Assembly: GCF_009696485.1 (NCBI RefSeq)
Contig: NZ_VULY01000018.1
Location: 507,001 to 571,000, forward strand
DNA: 64,000 bases
From: Suipraeoptans intestinalis
Lineage (GTDB): Bacteria > Bacillota > Clostridia > Lachnospirales > Lachnospiraceae
Direction of reading: 5' to 3'
Shown here: positions 51,130 to 59,334 of the stretch, one piece after another
How the letters are laid out: every line of letters begins with the position of its first letter
How positions within the stretch are numbered: the first letter of the stretch is position 1
Made by a program: the position numbers and the translations under genes
The notes under the pieces: model-generated
The model's input: only the letters and a program-made list of their open reading frames with translations
Database searches by the model: none
What the model was told of the DNA's origin: nothing

Positions 51130-52648
51130 GACTCACACTCCTTTTTGCTCCTGCCATGTAAAGTCCCAGCTCTTCTACCGTTACTTCCTCCGGCTTTACA
51201 TCTGCTACGATCTCTCCCTCATACATCACGACGATCCTGTCGCTGACATCCATTACCTCATCCAGCTCCAGAGATACCAGAAGCACTGCTTTTCCTGCAT
51301 CTCTCTGTGCGATCAGCTGTTTATGGATATATTCAATGGCTCCTACATCCAGACCTCTGACCGGCTGGACTGCGATTACGATCTCCGGATTCCGGTCCAG
51401 CTCTCTTGCGATAATGGCCTTCTGCTGATTTCCTCCGGACATTCCTCTTACTACACTGTCCTCTCCTCTGCTGGAACGGATATCAAACTGGTCGATCAGC
51501 TTTTTCGCATACTCCCGGATGGCATCAAACTTCAAAAACCCGTTTTTCTGGAACCGATCCAGGTAATAGGTCTGCAGAACCAAATTTTCCTGCAGGGTGT
51601 AGTCCAGCACCAGTCCGTCCTTATGTCTGTCCTCTGGAATATGTGCCACGCCGTCCAGGCATTTCTGCCGGATGCTCTCTCCTGTAATATCTTTCCCATT
51701 CAGGAATACCTTTCCTTCTTCCATGGGGATCATGCCGGTGATCCCATAGATCAGCTCCGACTGTCCGTTGCCGTCGATCCCTGCGATGGTCAGGATCTCT
51801 CCCTTGTGAACCGTAAAGGACACATCCTTTACCACATCTTTTCCGTGCTTGGAATGGATCGTGGCATTTTTCACCTCAAATACAGGCTCTCCCGGCTGAA
51901 AAGGAGACTTTTCCACATGGAGATTGACTTTTCTTCCCACCATCATTTCCGACATCTCTTCCTTGGAGGTTTCCGCCACCTCAATGGTTCCGATGCTCTT
52001 CCCTTTGCGGAGCACGGTACACCGGTCCGCCACCTGCTTGATCTCATCCAGCTTGTGCGTAATGACGATGATAGACTTGCCCTCTGCTACCAGCTGTTTC
52101 ATGATCTTCATCAGTTCATCGATCTCCTGCGGCGTCAGAACGGCGGTCGGCTCGTCAAAGATCAGCATTTCATTGTCACAGTACAGCATCTTGAGGATCT
52201 CCACTCTCTGCTGCATTCCCACCGTGATGTCGGAAATGTGCACGTCCGGATCGATCTTAAACTTATATTTTTCGCTAAGCTCCATCACTTTTTTTCTGGC
52301 TTCATCCATCTTCAGGACGCCGCCTTTGGTGGTCTCATGCCCCAGCACAATGCTTTCCAGTACGGTAAAATTATGTACCAGCTTAAAGTGCTGATGAACC
52401 ATTCCGATCCCCAGATCGTTGGCGTCGTTGGGGTTATTGATCTTTACCGGCTTTCCTTTGATCTTGATCTCGCCTGCTTCCGGCTGGTACAGTCCAAACA
52501 GTACGCTCATAAGCGTGGACTTCCCTGCGCCGTTTTCTCCCAGCAACGCATGAATCTCTCCTTTTTTTACCTTCAGCGTCACATCGTCATTGGCTTTGAA
52601 TGTTCCGAACTGCTTGGTAATGTGATTCATCTCAATTACGTATTCCAC
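51113..52648 (-). CDS. Nucleoside ABC transporter ATPase
   Basis: 511 residues with two fused ABC domains, as in RbsA/NupO. The first has Walker A GENGAGKSTL and Walker B (MLIFDEPTAVLTP); the second has a degenerate Walker A (GIDGNGQSELI) and Walker B-like EIVIAVQPVRGLDVGAI with MSGGNQQKAIIAREL as signature. It energises uptake through the two permeases and the BMP lipoprotein. Confidence 0.95.
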   Translation of the reverse strand: MEYVIEMNHITKQFGTFKANDDVTLKVKKGEIHALLGENGAGKSTLMSVLFGLYQPEAGEIKIKGKPVKINNPNDANDLGIGMVHQHFKLVHNFTVLESIVLGHETTKGGVLKMDEARKKVMELSEKYKFKIDPDVHISDITVGMQQRVEILKMLYCDNEMLIFDEPTAVLTPQEIDELMKIMKQLVAEGKSIIVITHKLDEIKQVADRCTVLRKGKSIGTIEVAETSKEEMSEMMVGRKVNLHVEKSPFQPGEPVFEVKNATIHSKHGKDVVKDVSFTVHKGEILTIAGIDGNGQSELIYGITGMIPMEEGKVFLNGKDITGESIRQKCLDGVAHIPEDRHKDGLVLDYTLQENLVLQTYYLDRFQKNGFLKFDAIREYAKKLIDQFDIRSSRGEDSVVRGMSGGNQQKAIIARELDRNPEIVIAVQPVRGLDVGAIEYIHKQLIAQRDAGKAVLLVSLELDEVMDVSDRIVVMYEGEIVADVKPEEVTVEELGLYMAGAKRSVSHEAKK

Positions 52649-52669
52649 GTTCCCTTCCTCCTTTAGAAT

Positions 52670-53089
52670 CTACTCTCCTAAGTCCTCCGGTCCGAATCCG
52701 CAGGGCAGAAGCTCGCGAAGCTTCCACTCTTTGATCCCTCCCTTTCCGTCTGCCAGAAGAATGCAAAAGTCTTCCGGACTGCAGAATTCTCTCATCACCT
52801 GTCTGCACACACCGCAGGGCGCACAGACATTTGTAGGCTCCTCCCCTTCTTTGGCTCCCACAATGGCGATTTTTTCAAAAGCTCTTTCTCCCTCGTAAAC
52901 CGCTTGAAAGAAAGCTGTCCTTTCTGCACAGTTGGTGGGCGTATAGGCTGCATTTTCGATATTGCATCCATGATAGACCTTCCCGCTCCTGGTCAGCAGC
53001 GCCGCTCCCACCTGAAAGTGGGAGTAAGGCGTATAAGCCTGAAGCCTTGCCTTCTTTGCCTCCTCAAATAATTCCTGGTTCGTCATCAC
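52670..53089 (-). CDS. cdd: Cytidine deaminase
   Basis: Zinc enzyme turning (deoxy)cytidine into (deoxy)uridine. 139 residues: NIENAAYTPTNCAERTAFF holds ligand C54 and catalytic E56, and CAPCGVCRQVM ligands C89 and C92. It overlaps deoB by 4 bases (ATGA). Confidence 0.95.
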   Translation of the reverse strand: MMTNQELFEEAKKARLQAYTPYSHFQVGAALLTRSGKVYHGCNIENAAYTPTNCAERTAFFQAVYEGERAFEKIAIVGAKEGEEPTNVCAPCGVCRQVMREFCSPEDFCILLADGKGGIKEWKLRELLPCGFGPEDLGE

Positions 53090-54257
53090 ATGATCTCCTT
53101 TTTAAAGCTGGTGCCGTCGGCGATATTGTTTACCTGGAAAATGTCCAGGATGGTTGCCGCAATATCTGCAAAGGTACTTCTGGTTCCCAGATTGACATTT
53201 TCTCTGATCTGACGCCCGTATGCCAGGAAGGGCACCTGCTCTCTGGAATGATCCGTTCCTTTAAAGCCCGGGTCACATCCGTGATCTGCTGTGATCATCA
53301 GGATATCCTCTTCCTTCATATCGGCTATAAAGGTCTCCAGCTGCTCATCAAATACAGTGGCCGCCCTGGCGTAGCCTTCTATGTCGTTTCGGTGACCGTA
53401 CACCATGTCAAAATCTACCAGATTGACGAAACAGATCCCGTTGAAATCCTGCTGCAGCATTTCGATAGCCTTTTCCATCCCGTCCACGTTGTTCTGGATC
53501 CTCTGTGTATGTGCGATCCCTTTCCCCGCAAAAATATCATAGATCTTTCCGATTCCGTAAGTATCGTATCCGGCTTCCAAAAGAGCGTCCAGCATGGTGT
53601 CCCTGGGGGCAGCAGAGAATAGTCGTGTCTGTTGGCTGTTCTCTGGAAATTTCCCGGTTCTCCCACAAACGGTCTTGCAATGACTCTTCCCACCCCGTGT
53701 TTCCCCGTCAGGATCTTTCTTGCTTCCTCGCAGTACCGGTAAAGTTCTTCAATAGGAACGATCTCCTCATGTGCCGCGATCTGGAATACGCTGTCGGCAG
53801 ACGTATAGACGATCAGCTTTCCTGTCTCCATATGCTCCGCTCCAAAATCCCGGATCACGTCCGTTCCGGAATAGGGCTTGTTGCAAAGCACGCCTCTTCC
53901 CGTAACCCGCGTAAACTCCTCCAGGATCTCCTCCGGAAATCCATCCGGATACGTAGGAAGCGGTTCTCTGGAAATCAGACCTGCAATCTCCCAATGTCCG
54001 ATGGTAGTATCCTTCCCTCTGGACGCTTCCGTCAGTCTCCCACAGGCTCCTTCCGTCTTTTCCGGGGACGGCAGGTAATCCACCCCGTCTATCTTCCCCA
54101 GACCGATCCGGTTCATGCAGGGCGTCCTGTACGCCGCATTCGCCGCAATGCTTTTCAGGGTATTGGACCCTGCATCGTCAAAGTCTGCCGCATCCGGAGC
54201 ATTCCCCACTCCGAAGCTGTCTAATACGATTAGAAACACTCTGTTCTTGTTTTTCAT
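53086..54257 (-). pseudogene. deoB: Phosphopentomutase with a one-base frameshift
   Basis: Interconverts (deoxy)ribose-1- and -5-phosphate. The N-terminal part (ATG at 54257, GGAGG 7 bases upstream) starts MKNKNRVFLIVLDSFGVGNA with the metal/phosphate site and runs to NRHDYSLLPP. There the frame breaks: the family continuation RDTMLDALLEAGYDTYGIGK and the metal-binding ITADHGCDPGF, TDHSREQVP lie in another frame through 53086. The break falls in a run of five C on the sense strand (53605-53609); one more C would give a normal 390-residue enzyme. A sequencing or assembly slip is as likely as a real mutation. Confidence 0.88.
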
Positions 54258-54335
54258 ATATGTTCCTCCATTACAATGCCACAACTTATTTGGTCATGGT
54301 AACAATGACTTCCTTTTCTGACTTTTTCTGTCCTA

Positions 54336-54380
54336 ATTATAGTAGACTTTACAATCACCAAAAAGGACAGGAGTCCTTTT
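54336..54380 (-). promoter_or_regulatory. deoB-operon promoter -10 and upstream hairpin
   Basis: On the minus strand TATAAT lies at 54336-54341, about 80 bases before the deoB ATG; no good -35 is seen, which would fit an activator-dependent promoter. Just upstream, AAAAAGGAC and GTCCTTTTT (54360-54368 with 54373-54381) form a hairpin with a 4-base loop, a terminator-like structure in the divergent sstT/deoB region. Confidence 0.5.
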
Positions 54381-54508
54381 TTACTTATTCGGTATCTTAT
54401 TTGTAAGAAATATATAGTTTTTCCATTTTGTTTTTATGCACTTTCACTTTTTTCTTTCCTTTTTTTCTTCCATCCTTCATGTTTTTCACTTTTATTGCTC
54501 TGTAATTG

Positions 54509-54537
54509 TTTACAAATTTCTTTTTTTTCCTTATAAT
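54509..54537 (+). promoter_or_regulatory. Promoter of sstT
   Basis: TTTACA (54509-54514) and TATAAT (54532-54537) are 17 bases apart, a near-consensus housekeeping promoter preceded by AT-rich sequence. Confidence 0.8.
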
Positions 54538-54550
54538 TTTACTATCGTTA

Positions 54551-54569
54551 TCAGTGTGATTTTCACTGA
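54551..54569 (+). promoter_or_regulatory. Operator-like palindrome in the sstT leader
   Basis: TCAGTG (54551-54556) and CACTGA (54564-54569) are inverted repeats with a 7-base spacer, 14 bases past the -10 box. The place fits a repressor site or a small leader hairpin. AAAGGAG follows before the ATG. Confidence 0.4.
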
Positions 54570-54591
54570 AAAAAGAAAAGGAGAGAGAAAA

Positions 54592-55818
54592 ATGAAAAAT
54601 GTATTTCAAAAGTGGAACAGCATCAGTCTTGTAAAACGGATCATATGCGGACTTGCAGTCGGTATCATCCTGGGACTTCTGGTTCCGAAAGCAACCCCTA
54701 TTTCCATGCTGGGAAGCCTGTTTGTAGGCGCCCTGAAGGGAATCGCACCCATACTGGTATTCTTTTTGGTTATCAGCGCTCTTTGTAACCAGAAAAAAGG
54801 ACAGAAGACCAACATGAAGTTCGTTGTCTTCCTTTATATGCTGGGAAATGTTCTGGCAGGTCTTGTGGCAGTTCTTGCCAGCTTCCTCTTCCCCACTACG
54901 CTTACTCTGACAGACAGCGTAGAGGAAATGACCGCTCCGGGCGGCGTGGGAGAAGTCCTGACCAATCTTTTGATGAACCTGGTAAAAAACCCGGTGGCAT
55001 CCATCTCAGAAGCAAATTACATCGGTATTCTGGCCTGGGCGATCGTATTTGGTATCGCGTTAAAAGGCGCCAGCGACACCACCAAAAATATGCTTGACAA
55101 CGTAGCCGAGGCTGTATCTCATGGCGTAAAATGGATCATCAGCTGCGCACCCTTCGGTATCATGGGTCTGATCTTTACCACCGTTTCCGAGCAGGGTCTG
55201 GATGTTCTTCTGGACTACGGAAGACTGATCCTTGTACTGGTAGGAAGCATGGCTTTCCTGGCGCTGGTGGTAAATCCTATCGTAGTGTTCCTGTGCATCC
55301 GCAAGAACCCGTACCCACTGGTATTAAAATGTCTCAAAGACAGCGGTATCACCGCATTCTTCACCCGCAGCTCTGCTGCAAACATCCCGGTGAATATGGA
55401 GCTTTGTGAGGAGCTGGGCCTGGATGAGGACACCTATTCTATTTCCATCCCGCTGGGAGCAACGGTAAACATGGGCGGAGCTGCTATTACCATCTCCATC
55501 CTTGCACTGGCAGCCGCACACACTGTAGGTATCCACGTAGATATTCCTACTGCTCTGATCCTTTGTATCCTTTCTGCAGCAAGTGCTGCAGGAGCTTCCG
55601 GAGTAGCCGGTGGTTCCCTGCTTTTGATCCCGCTTGCCTGCAGCCTGTTCGGTATTCCAAACGACCTGGCAATGCAGGTGGTTGGTGTTGGATTTATCGT
55701 AGGTGTGATCCAGGATTCCTGCGAGACTGCTCTGAACTCTTCCACAGACGTTCTGTACACAGCCATTGCAGAACTGCGTGACAGAAGACTCCATCCGGAG
55801 CACTATGAAGCAAAATAA
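54592..55818 (+). CDS. sstT: Sodium-dependent serine/threonine transporter SstT
   Basis: Dicarboxylate/amino acid:cation symporter family, 408 residues, about eight helices and two hairpins. The family-specific [37 protein letters not shown] and [20 protein letters not shown] are present. The ATG at 54592 follows AAAGGAGAG; a longer frame starting at 54436 crosses the promoter and is not real. Confidence 0.94.
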   Translation: MKNVFQKWNSISLVKRIICGLAVGIILGLLVPKATPISMLGSLFVGALKGIAPILVFFLVISALCNQKKGQKTNMKFVVFLYMLGNVLAGLVAVLASFLFPTTLTLTDSVEEMTAPGGVGEVLTNLLMNLVKNPVASISEANYIGILAWAIVFGIALKGASDTTKNMLDNVAEAVSHGVKWIISCAPFGIMGLIFTTVSEQGLDVLLDYGRLILVLVGSMAFLALVVNPIVVFLCIRKNPYPLVLKCLKDSGITAFFTRSSAANIPVNMELCEELGLDEDTYSISIPLGATVNMGGAAITISILALAAAHTVGIHVDIPTALILCILSAASAAGASGVAGGSLLLIPLACSLFGIPNDLAMQVVGVGFIVGVIQDSCETALNSSTDVLYTAIAELRDRRLHPEHYEAK

Positions 55819-55861
55819 TACATCCCAAGCTGTGATGTAACAATAATCGCTTACGCGTAAA

Positions 55862-55905
55862 AAAGTCCCCGTTTTCCTGCCTTAGGTCAACGGGGGCTTT
55901 CTTTT
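55862..55905 (+). terminator. Terminator of sstT
   Basis: A 12-bp stem (AAAGTCCCCGTT at 55862-55873 with AACGGGGGCTTT at 55889-55900, one T-G pair) is followed by CTTTT. Confidence 0.85.
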
Positions 55906-55976
55906 GAGGCGATAGCCCAACACCTCTTGTCCTATAAGCCTCCTATGAGCCACGACTCCTCTCTGCTTTTTATGAC

Positions 55977-56021
55977 AAAACCGCCACCCTCCTGCTGTTC
56001 CTGGAGGATAGCGGTTTTTTA
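55977..56021. terminator. Bidirectional terminator between sstT and glyS
   Basis: AAAACCGC(C)A(C)CCTCC pairs with GGAGG(A)TAGCGGTTTT with a couple of mismatches around an 11-base loop, with T-runs on each side (six T on plus, four on minus). It lies 50-95 bases after the convergent glyS stop. Confidence 0.75.
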
Positions 56022-56071
56022 CCTGCACCCTGTCTGTCTTTTCTGTCCTTTCGGCAGATCCTGACAAATCT

Positions 56072-57463
56072 CTACCATGCAAACTTCTTTTCGAAATAAG
56101 CAGGCAGATCTGCGATCTTCACTCTTTCCTGTTCCATGGTATCCCGATCTCTTACCGTAACTGCCTGATCTTCCTCTGAATCAAAATCGTAGGTCACACA
56201 GAAAGGAGTCCCGATCTCATCCTGTCTGCGGTATCTCTTTCCGATGTTTCCCCTTTCATCAAATTCACAGTTGTATTTTTTGCTTAACAGACTATATACT
56301 TTTTCCGCCCCTTCGCTCAGCTTCTTGGACAGAGGCAGAACGCCCACCTTTACAGGCGCCAGAGCCGGATGGAACCGGAGTACCGTCCGCATGTCTCCGC
56401 CTTCCAGTTCCTCCTCATCGTAGGCGCTGCAAAGGAAAGCCAGCACCATACGATCCGCTCCCAGAGAAGGCTCGATCACATAGGGAAGGTATTTGATCTT
56501 CTTTTCATCGTCAAAGTAGGTCAGATCCTGCTTGGAGGTGTTCTGATGCTGCGTCAGGTCAAAGTCCGTGCGATCCGCGATCCCCCAAAGCTCACCCCAT
56601 CCAAACGGGAAGAGGAACTCCACGTCTGTTGTGGCTTTGCTGTAATGACTCAGCTCCTCCTTCTCGTGATCCCTGTAGCGCATCTCATCCTCCTTGATGC
56701 CCAGGGTCCGCAGCCAGTTCAGGCAATAGGATTTCCAATAGTCAAACCACTCCAGATCGGTGTCCGGCTCGCAGAAAAATTCCATCTCCATCTGTTCAAA
56801 CTCCCGGGTACGGAAGGTGAAATTTCCCGGTGTGATCTCGTTCCGGAAGGATTTTCCGATCTGACAGATTCCAAACGGGATCTTCTTTCTGGAGGTTCTC
56901 TGCACATTTTTAAAGTTGACAAAAATGCCCTGTGCGGTTTCCGGCCTTAAATAAACCACATTCTTAGCGTCCTCCGTCACTCCCTGGAAGGTCTTGAACA
57001 TCAGGTTAAATTCCCGGATCTCCGTAAAATTATGGCTTTTACAGGATGGACAGGGAATCTTATGCTCCGCGATATAAGCCTCCATCTGCTCGTGGCTCCA
57101 TCCGTCAATGCTCTCCCCGATATCCAGCCCCGCTTCCTTTGCGTAGTCTTCGATCATCTTGTCGGCACGAAAACGCTCATGGCACTCCTTGCAGTCCATC
57201 AGAGGATCACTGAACCCGCCCAGATGTCCGCTGGCAACCCAGGTCTGCGGATTCATTAGAATGGCACAATCCACTCCCACGTTGTAGGGAGATTCCTGGA
57301 CAAATTTCTGCCACCAGGCTTTTTTCACGTTATTTTTCAATTCTACACCCAGATTTCCATAATCCCATGTATTGGCAAGACCTCCGTAGATCTCTGATCC
57401 CGGATATACAAATCCTCTGGATTTTGCCAACGCTACAATTTTTTCCATCGTCTTTTCTGCCAT
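56072..57463 (-). CDS. glyS: Glycyl-tRNA synthetase, single-chain class II type
   Basis: Charges tRNA-Gly. 463 residues, the alpha2 (GlyQS) form. Present are [20 protein letters not shown], motif 2 ([20 protein letters not shown]), [14 protein letters not shown] (motif 3) and the anticodon-binding domain starting [17 protein letters not shown] zinc-type [11 protein letters not shown] and [12 protein letters not shown] insert lies in the catalytic domain. Confidence 0.97.
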   Translation of the reverse strand: MAEKTMEKIVALAKSRGFVYPGSEIYGGLANTWDYGNLGVELKNNVKKAWWQKFVQESPYNVGVDCAILMNPQTWVASGHLGGFSDPLMDCKECHERFRADKMIEDYAKEAGLDIGESIDGWSHEQMEAYIAEHKIPCPSCKSHNFTEIREFNLMFKTFQGVTEDAKNVVYLRPETAQGIFVNFKNVQRTSRKKIPFGICQIGKSFRNEITPGNFTFRTREFEQMEMEFFCEPDTDLEWFDYWKSYCLNWLRTLGIKEDEMRYRDHEKEELSHYSKATTDVEFLFPFGWGELWGIADRTDFDLTQHQNTSKQDLTYFDDEKKIKYLPYVIEPSLGADRMVLAFLCSAYDEEELEGGDMRTVLRFHPALAPVKVGVLPLSKKLSEGAEKVYSLLSKKYNCEFDERGNIGKRYRRQDEIGTPFCVTYDFDSEEDQAVTVRDRDTMEQERVKIADLPAYFEKKFAW

Positions 57464-57511
57464 ACTTCTACCTCTCTTCCTTGTCCCTGTGTTCTTCGTT
57501 TATGTTTTATC

Positions 57512-57540
57512 ATTATAGCCTGTCCCCCGTGCTTTTTCAA
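57512..57540 (-). promoter_or_regulatory. Promoter of glyS
   Basis: On the minus strand TTGAAA (57535-57540) and TATAAT (57512-57517) are 17 bases apart, close to consensus, about 50 bases before the glyS ATG. No T-box leader is visible in the short leader. Confidence 0.8.
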
Positions 57541-57643
57541 GGATTCCTTTCCTTCTCCGCGGCTTCCCCGGCTTTTCAGACTTCCGTCTTTCCTCTTTTT
57601 TCAGATCCCTGCTTTCACGGCAGAGAGTTCTCTTTTTGATCTG

Positions 57644-58384
57644 TCACTCTCCTGCGATCTGCTTTAGGATCTCCAATGTCTGAAACGTTTTGTCGATGTG
57701 GATCCTGCTATAATCTTTCCATAATGTTTCCAACTCTTCCTGAACCTGCCGGCTGACTACAAACTGATATAGCTGTTCCACCGGAGCGCTCAGGATATAC
57801 TGCAGTGTGTAAACGGTAGAAGGGTGCAGCTTCCTCCCTTCCTCCTGACACTTTCCGCAGACCAGTCCTCCCCGTCTCATGCTAAATCGTTCCAGTCCTT
57901 CCTTTTTGCCGCAGAATACACAGCTAAATGCCTGCGGTCCTTCTCCGTTGATGGCAATGGCTTTCCATTCAAAAATCACCTGTACCAGAGAATCGGGAAT
58001 GCTTTTTGCCGTCAAAGCCCGCAGTGACTGATACAAAAGCTTTAAAAGAAGGGTCTCATCCGTTCCTTCCCGCGCATAATAATCTGCCATTTCCAGGAAA
58101 TACAGCCCGCGGCAGACCCATTTCGTATCGCCTCTCAGCTCCGAAAAATAATTGATGACTTCTGCCTGGACCAGCGTGTAGGAGCTTTTTCCTTCATATA
58201 CTGTAAATTTTCCAAAGGTAAAGGCTCCTGTTGCCCCCAAAAGAGAACTCCCCTGCCTTCTTGCTCCTCTGGCAAATCCGGATATCTTTCCTCTTTCCTT
58301 CGTCAGCAGAACTACTCTTCTGTCATATTCTCCCACGGGCGTACTGGAAAGGATCATGCCGGTTACTTTGATTTGATTTACCAC
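57644..58384 (-). CDS. recO: DNA repair protein RecO
   Basis: Recombination mediator that loads RecA with RecR. 246 residues: an OB fold (KVTGMILSSTPVGEYDRRVV), then a helical domain and zinc knuckles CVFCGKKEGL and CGKCQEEGR. It follows era by 12 bases, the common era-recO order in Firmicutes. Confidence 0.95.
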   Translation of the reverse strand: MVNQIKVTGMILSSTPVGEYDRRVVLLTKERGKISGFARGARRQGSSLLGATGAFTFGKFTVYEGKSSYTLVQAEVINYFSELRGDTKWVCRGLYFLEMADYYAREGTDETLLLKLLYQSLRALTAKSIPDSLVQVIFEWKAIAINGEGPQAFSCVFCGKKEGLERFSMRRGGLVCGKCQEEGRKLHPSTVYTLQYILSAPVEQLYQFVVSRQVQEELETLWKDYSRIHIDKTFQTLEILKQIAGE

Positions 58385-58396
58385 CTGTTTTCCCGC

Positions 58397-59296
58397 CTAT
58401 CTTTCGTCTTTGTGATAGCCGAAATTCTTCATGAGAAATTCACTGTCACGCCATCCTTTTTTTACCTTGACCCACAGTTTCAGATTGACCTTTTCGCCCA
58501 AAAGCCTTTCTATCTCAAACCTGGCCGTGCTTCCGATCTTTTTCAGCATGGCCCCCTGCTTCCCTATGATGATCCCCTTGTGAGACTCTCTTTCACAGAT
58601 AATGGCAGCGTCAATGTGTACGACCTTTTTCTGCTTCTGCATCCTTTCTATCACAACCGCTATTCCGTGGGGGATCTCCTCCTGCAGCGCATGGAGGGCC
58701 TTCTCCCGGATCAGCTCCGCCACGATCTGCCGCTCCGGCTGATCCGTAATAGTATCCTCCTCGTAAAATCTGGGGCCCTCCGGAAGGCAGCCAAAGGTTA
58801 CCTTTAACAATTCTTTTGTGTTTTCTCCGCTTCTGGCTGAGACCGGAACGATGGCCGTGAAGTCGCACAGCTCCTTATAGGCATCGATGCAGGGAAACAC
58901 CTCTTCTTTTTTGACGCTGTCGATCTTGTTGATCACCAGAATGACCGGCGTCCTCACTTCTCTTAACCGGGATGCGATCTGCCTTTCTCCTTCCCCGATA
59001 AAGGTAGACGGCTCCACCAGCCACAGGATCACGTCCACTTCCCCCAGCGTCTGCTTCGCTGTCTGTACCATATATTCTCCCAGCCTGTTTTTTGCCTTGT
59101 GGATCCCCGGGGTATCTACAAATACGATCTGTCCGTCTTCTGTCGTCAATACCGTCTGGATACGATTTCTCGTAGTCTGCGGCTTGTTGGAGGTGATCGC
59201 GATCTTTTGTCCGATCAGATAATTCATCAGCGTGGACTTCCCCACATTGGGACGTCCGATCAGGGTCACAAACCCTGACTTATATCCTGTCTCCAT
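58397..59296 (-). CDS. era: Ribosome assembly GTPase Era
   Basis: Binds the 16S rRNA 3' end during 30S maturation. 299 residues from the ATG at 59296 (AAGGAG upstream; a frame 11 codons longer lacks a good site). GTPase motifs GRPNVGKS, DTPGIHKAKNRLG, NKIDSVKKEE; C-terminal KH domain with GIIIGKQGAMLKKIGSTAR. Confidence 0.97.
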   Translation of the reverse strand: METGYKSGFVTLIGRPNVGKSTLMNYLIGQKIAITSNKPQTTRNRIQTVLTTEDGQIVFVDTPGIHKAKNRLGEYMVQTAKQTLGEVDVILWLVEPSTFIGEGERQIASRLREVRTPVILVINKIDSVKKEEVFPCIDAYKELCDFTAIVPVSARSGENTKELLKVTFGCLPEGPRFYEEDTITDQPERQIVAELIREKALHALQEEIPHGIAVVIERMQKQKKVVHIDAAIICERESHKGIIIGKQGAMLKKIGSTARFEIERLLGEKVNLKLWVKVKKGWRDSEFLMKNFGYHKDER

Positions 59297-59334
59297 ATTC
59301 TTCTCCTTCTTTTCCTTTATGGGAATCATCTTTC

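Noticed and set aside
51017..52666. 549-codon plus-strand frame across the transporter ATPase gene
   Set aside because: Shadow of the highly recognisable ABC ATPase on the minus strand; His/Leu-rich composition typical of antisense frames.
54360..54381. Terminator for sstT or for an upstream plus-strand gene
   Set aside because: It lies upstream of sstT with no plus-strand gene before it; kept only as a hairpin in the divergent region.
57464..57643. T-box riboswitch before glyS
   Set aside because: The distance between the promoter -10 and the ATG is only about 50 bases, too short for a T-box leader.
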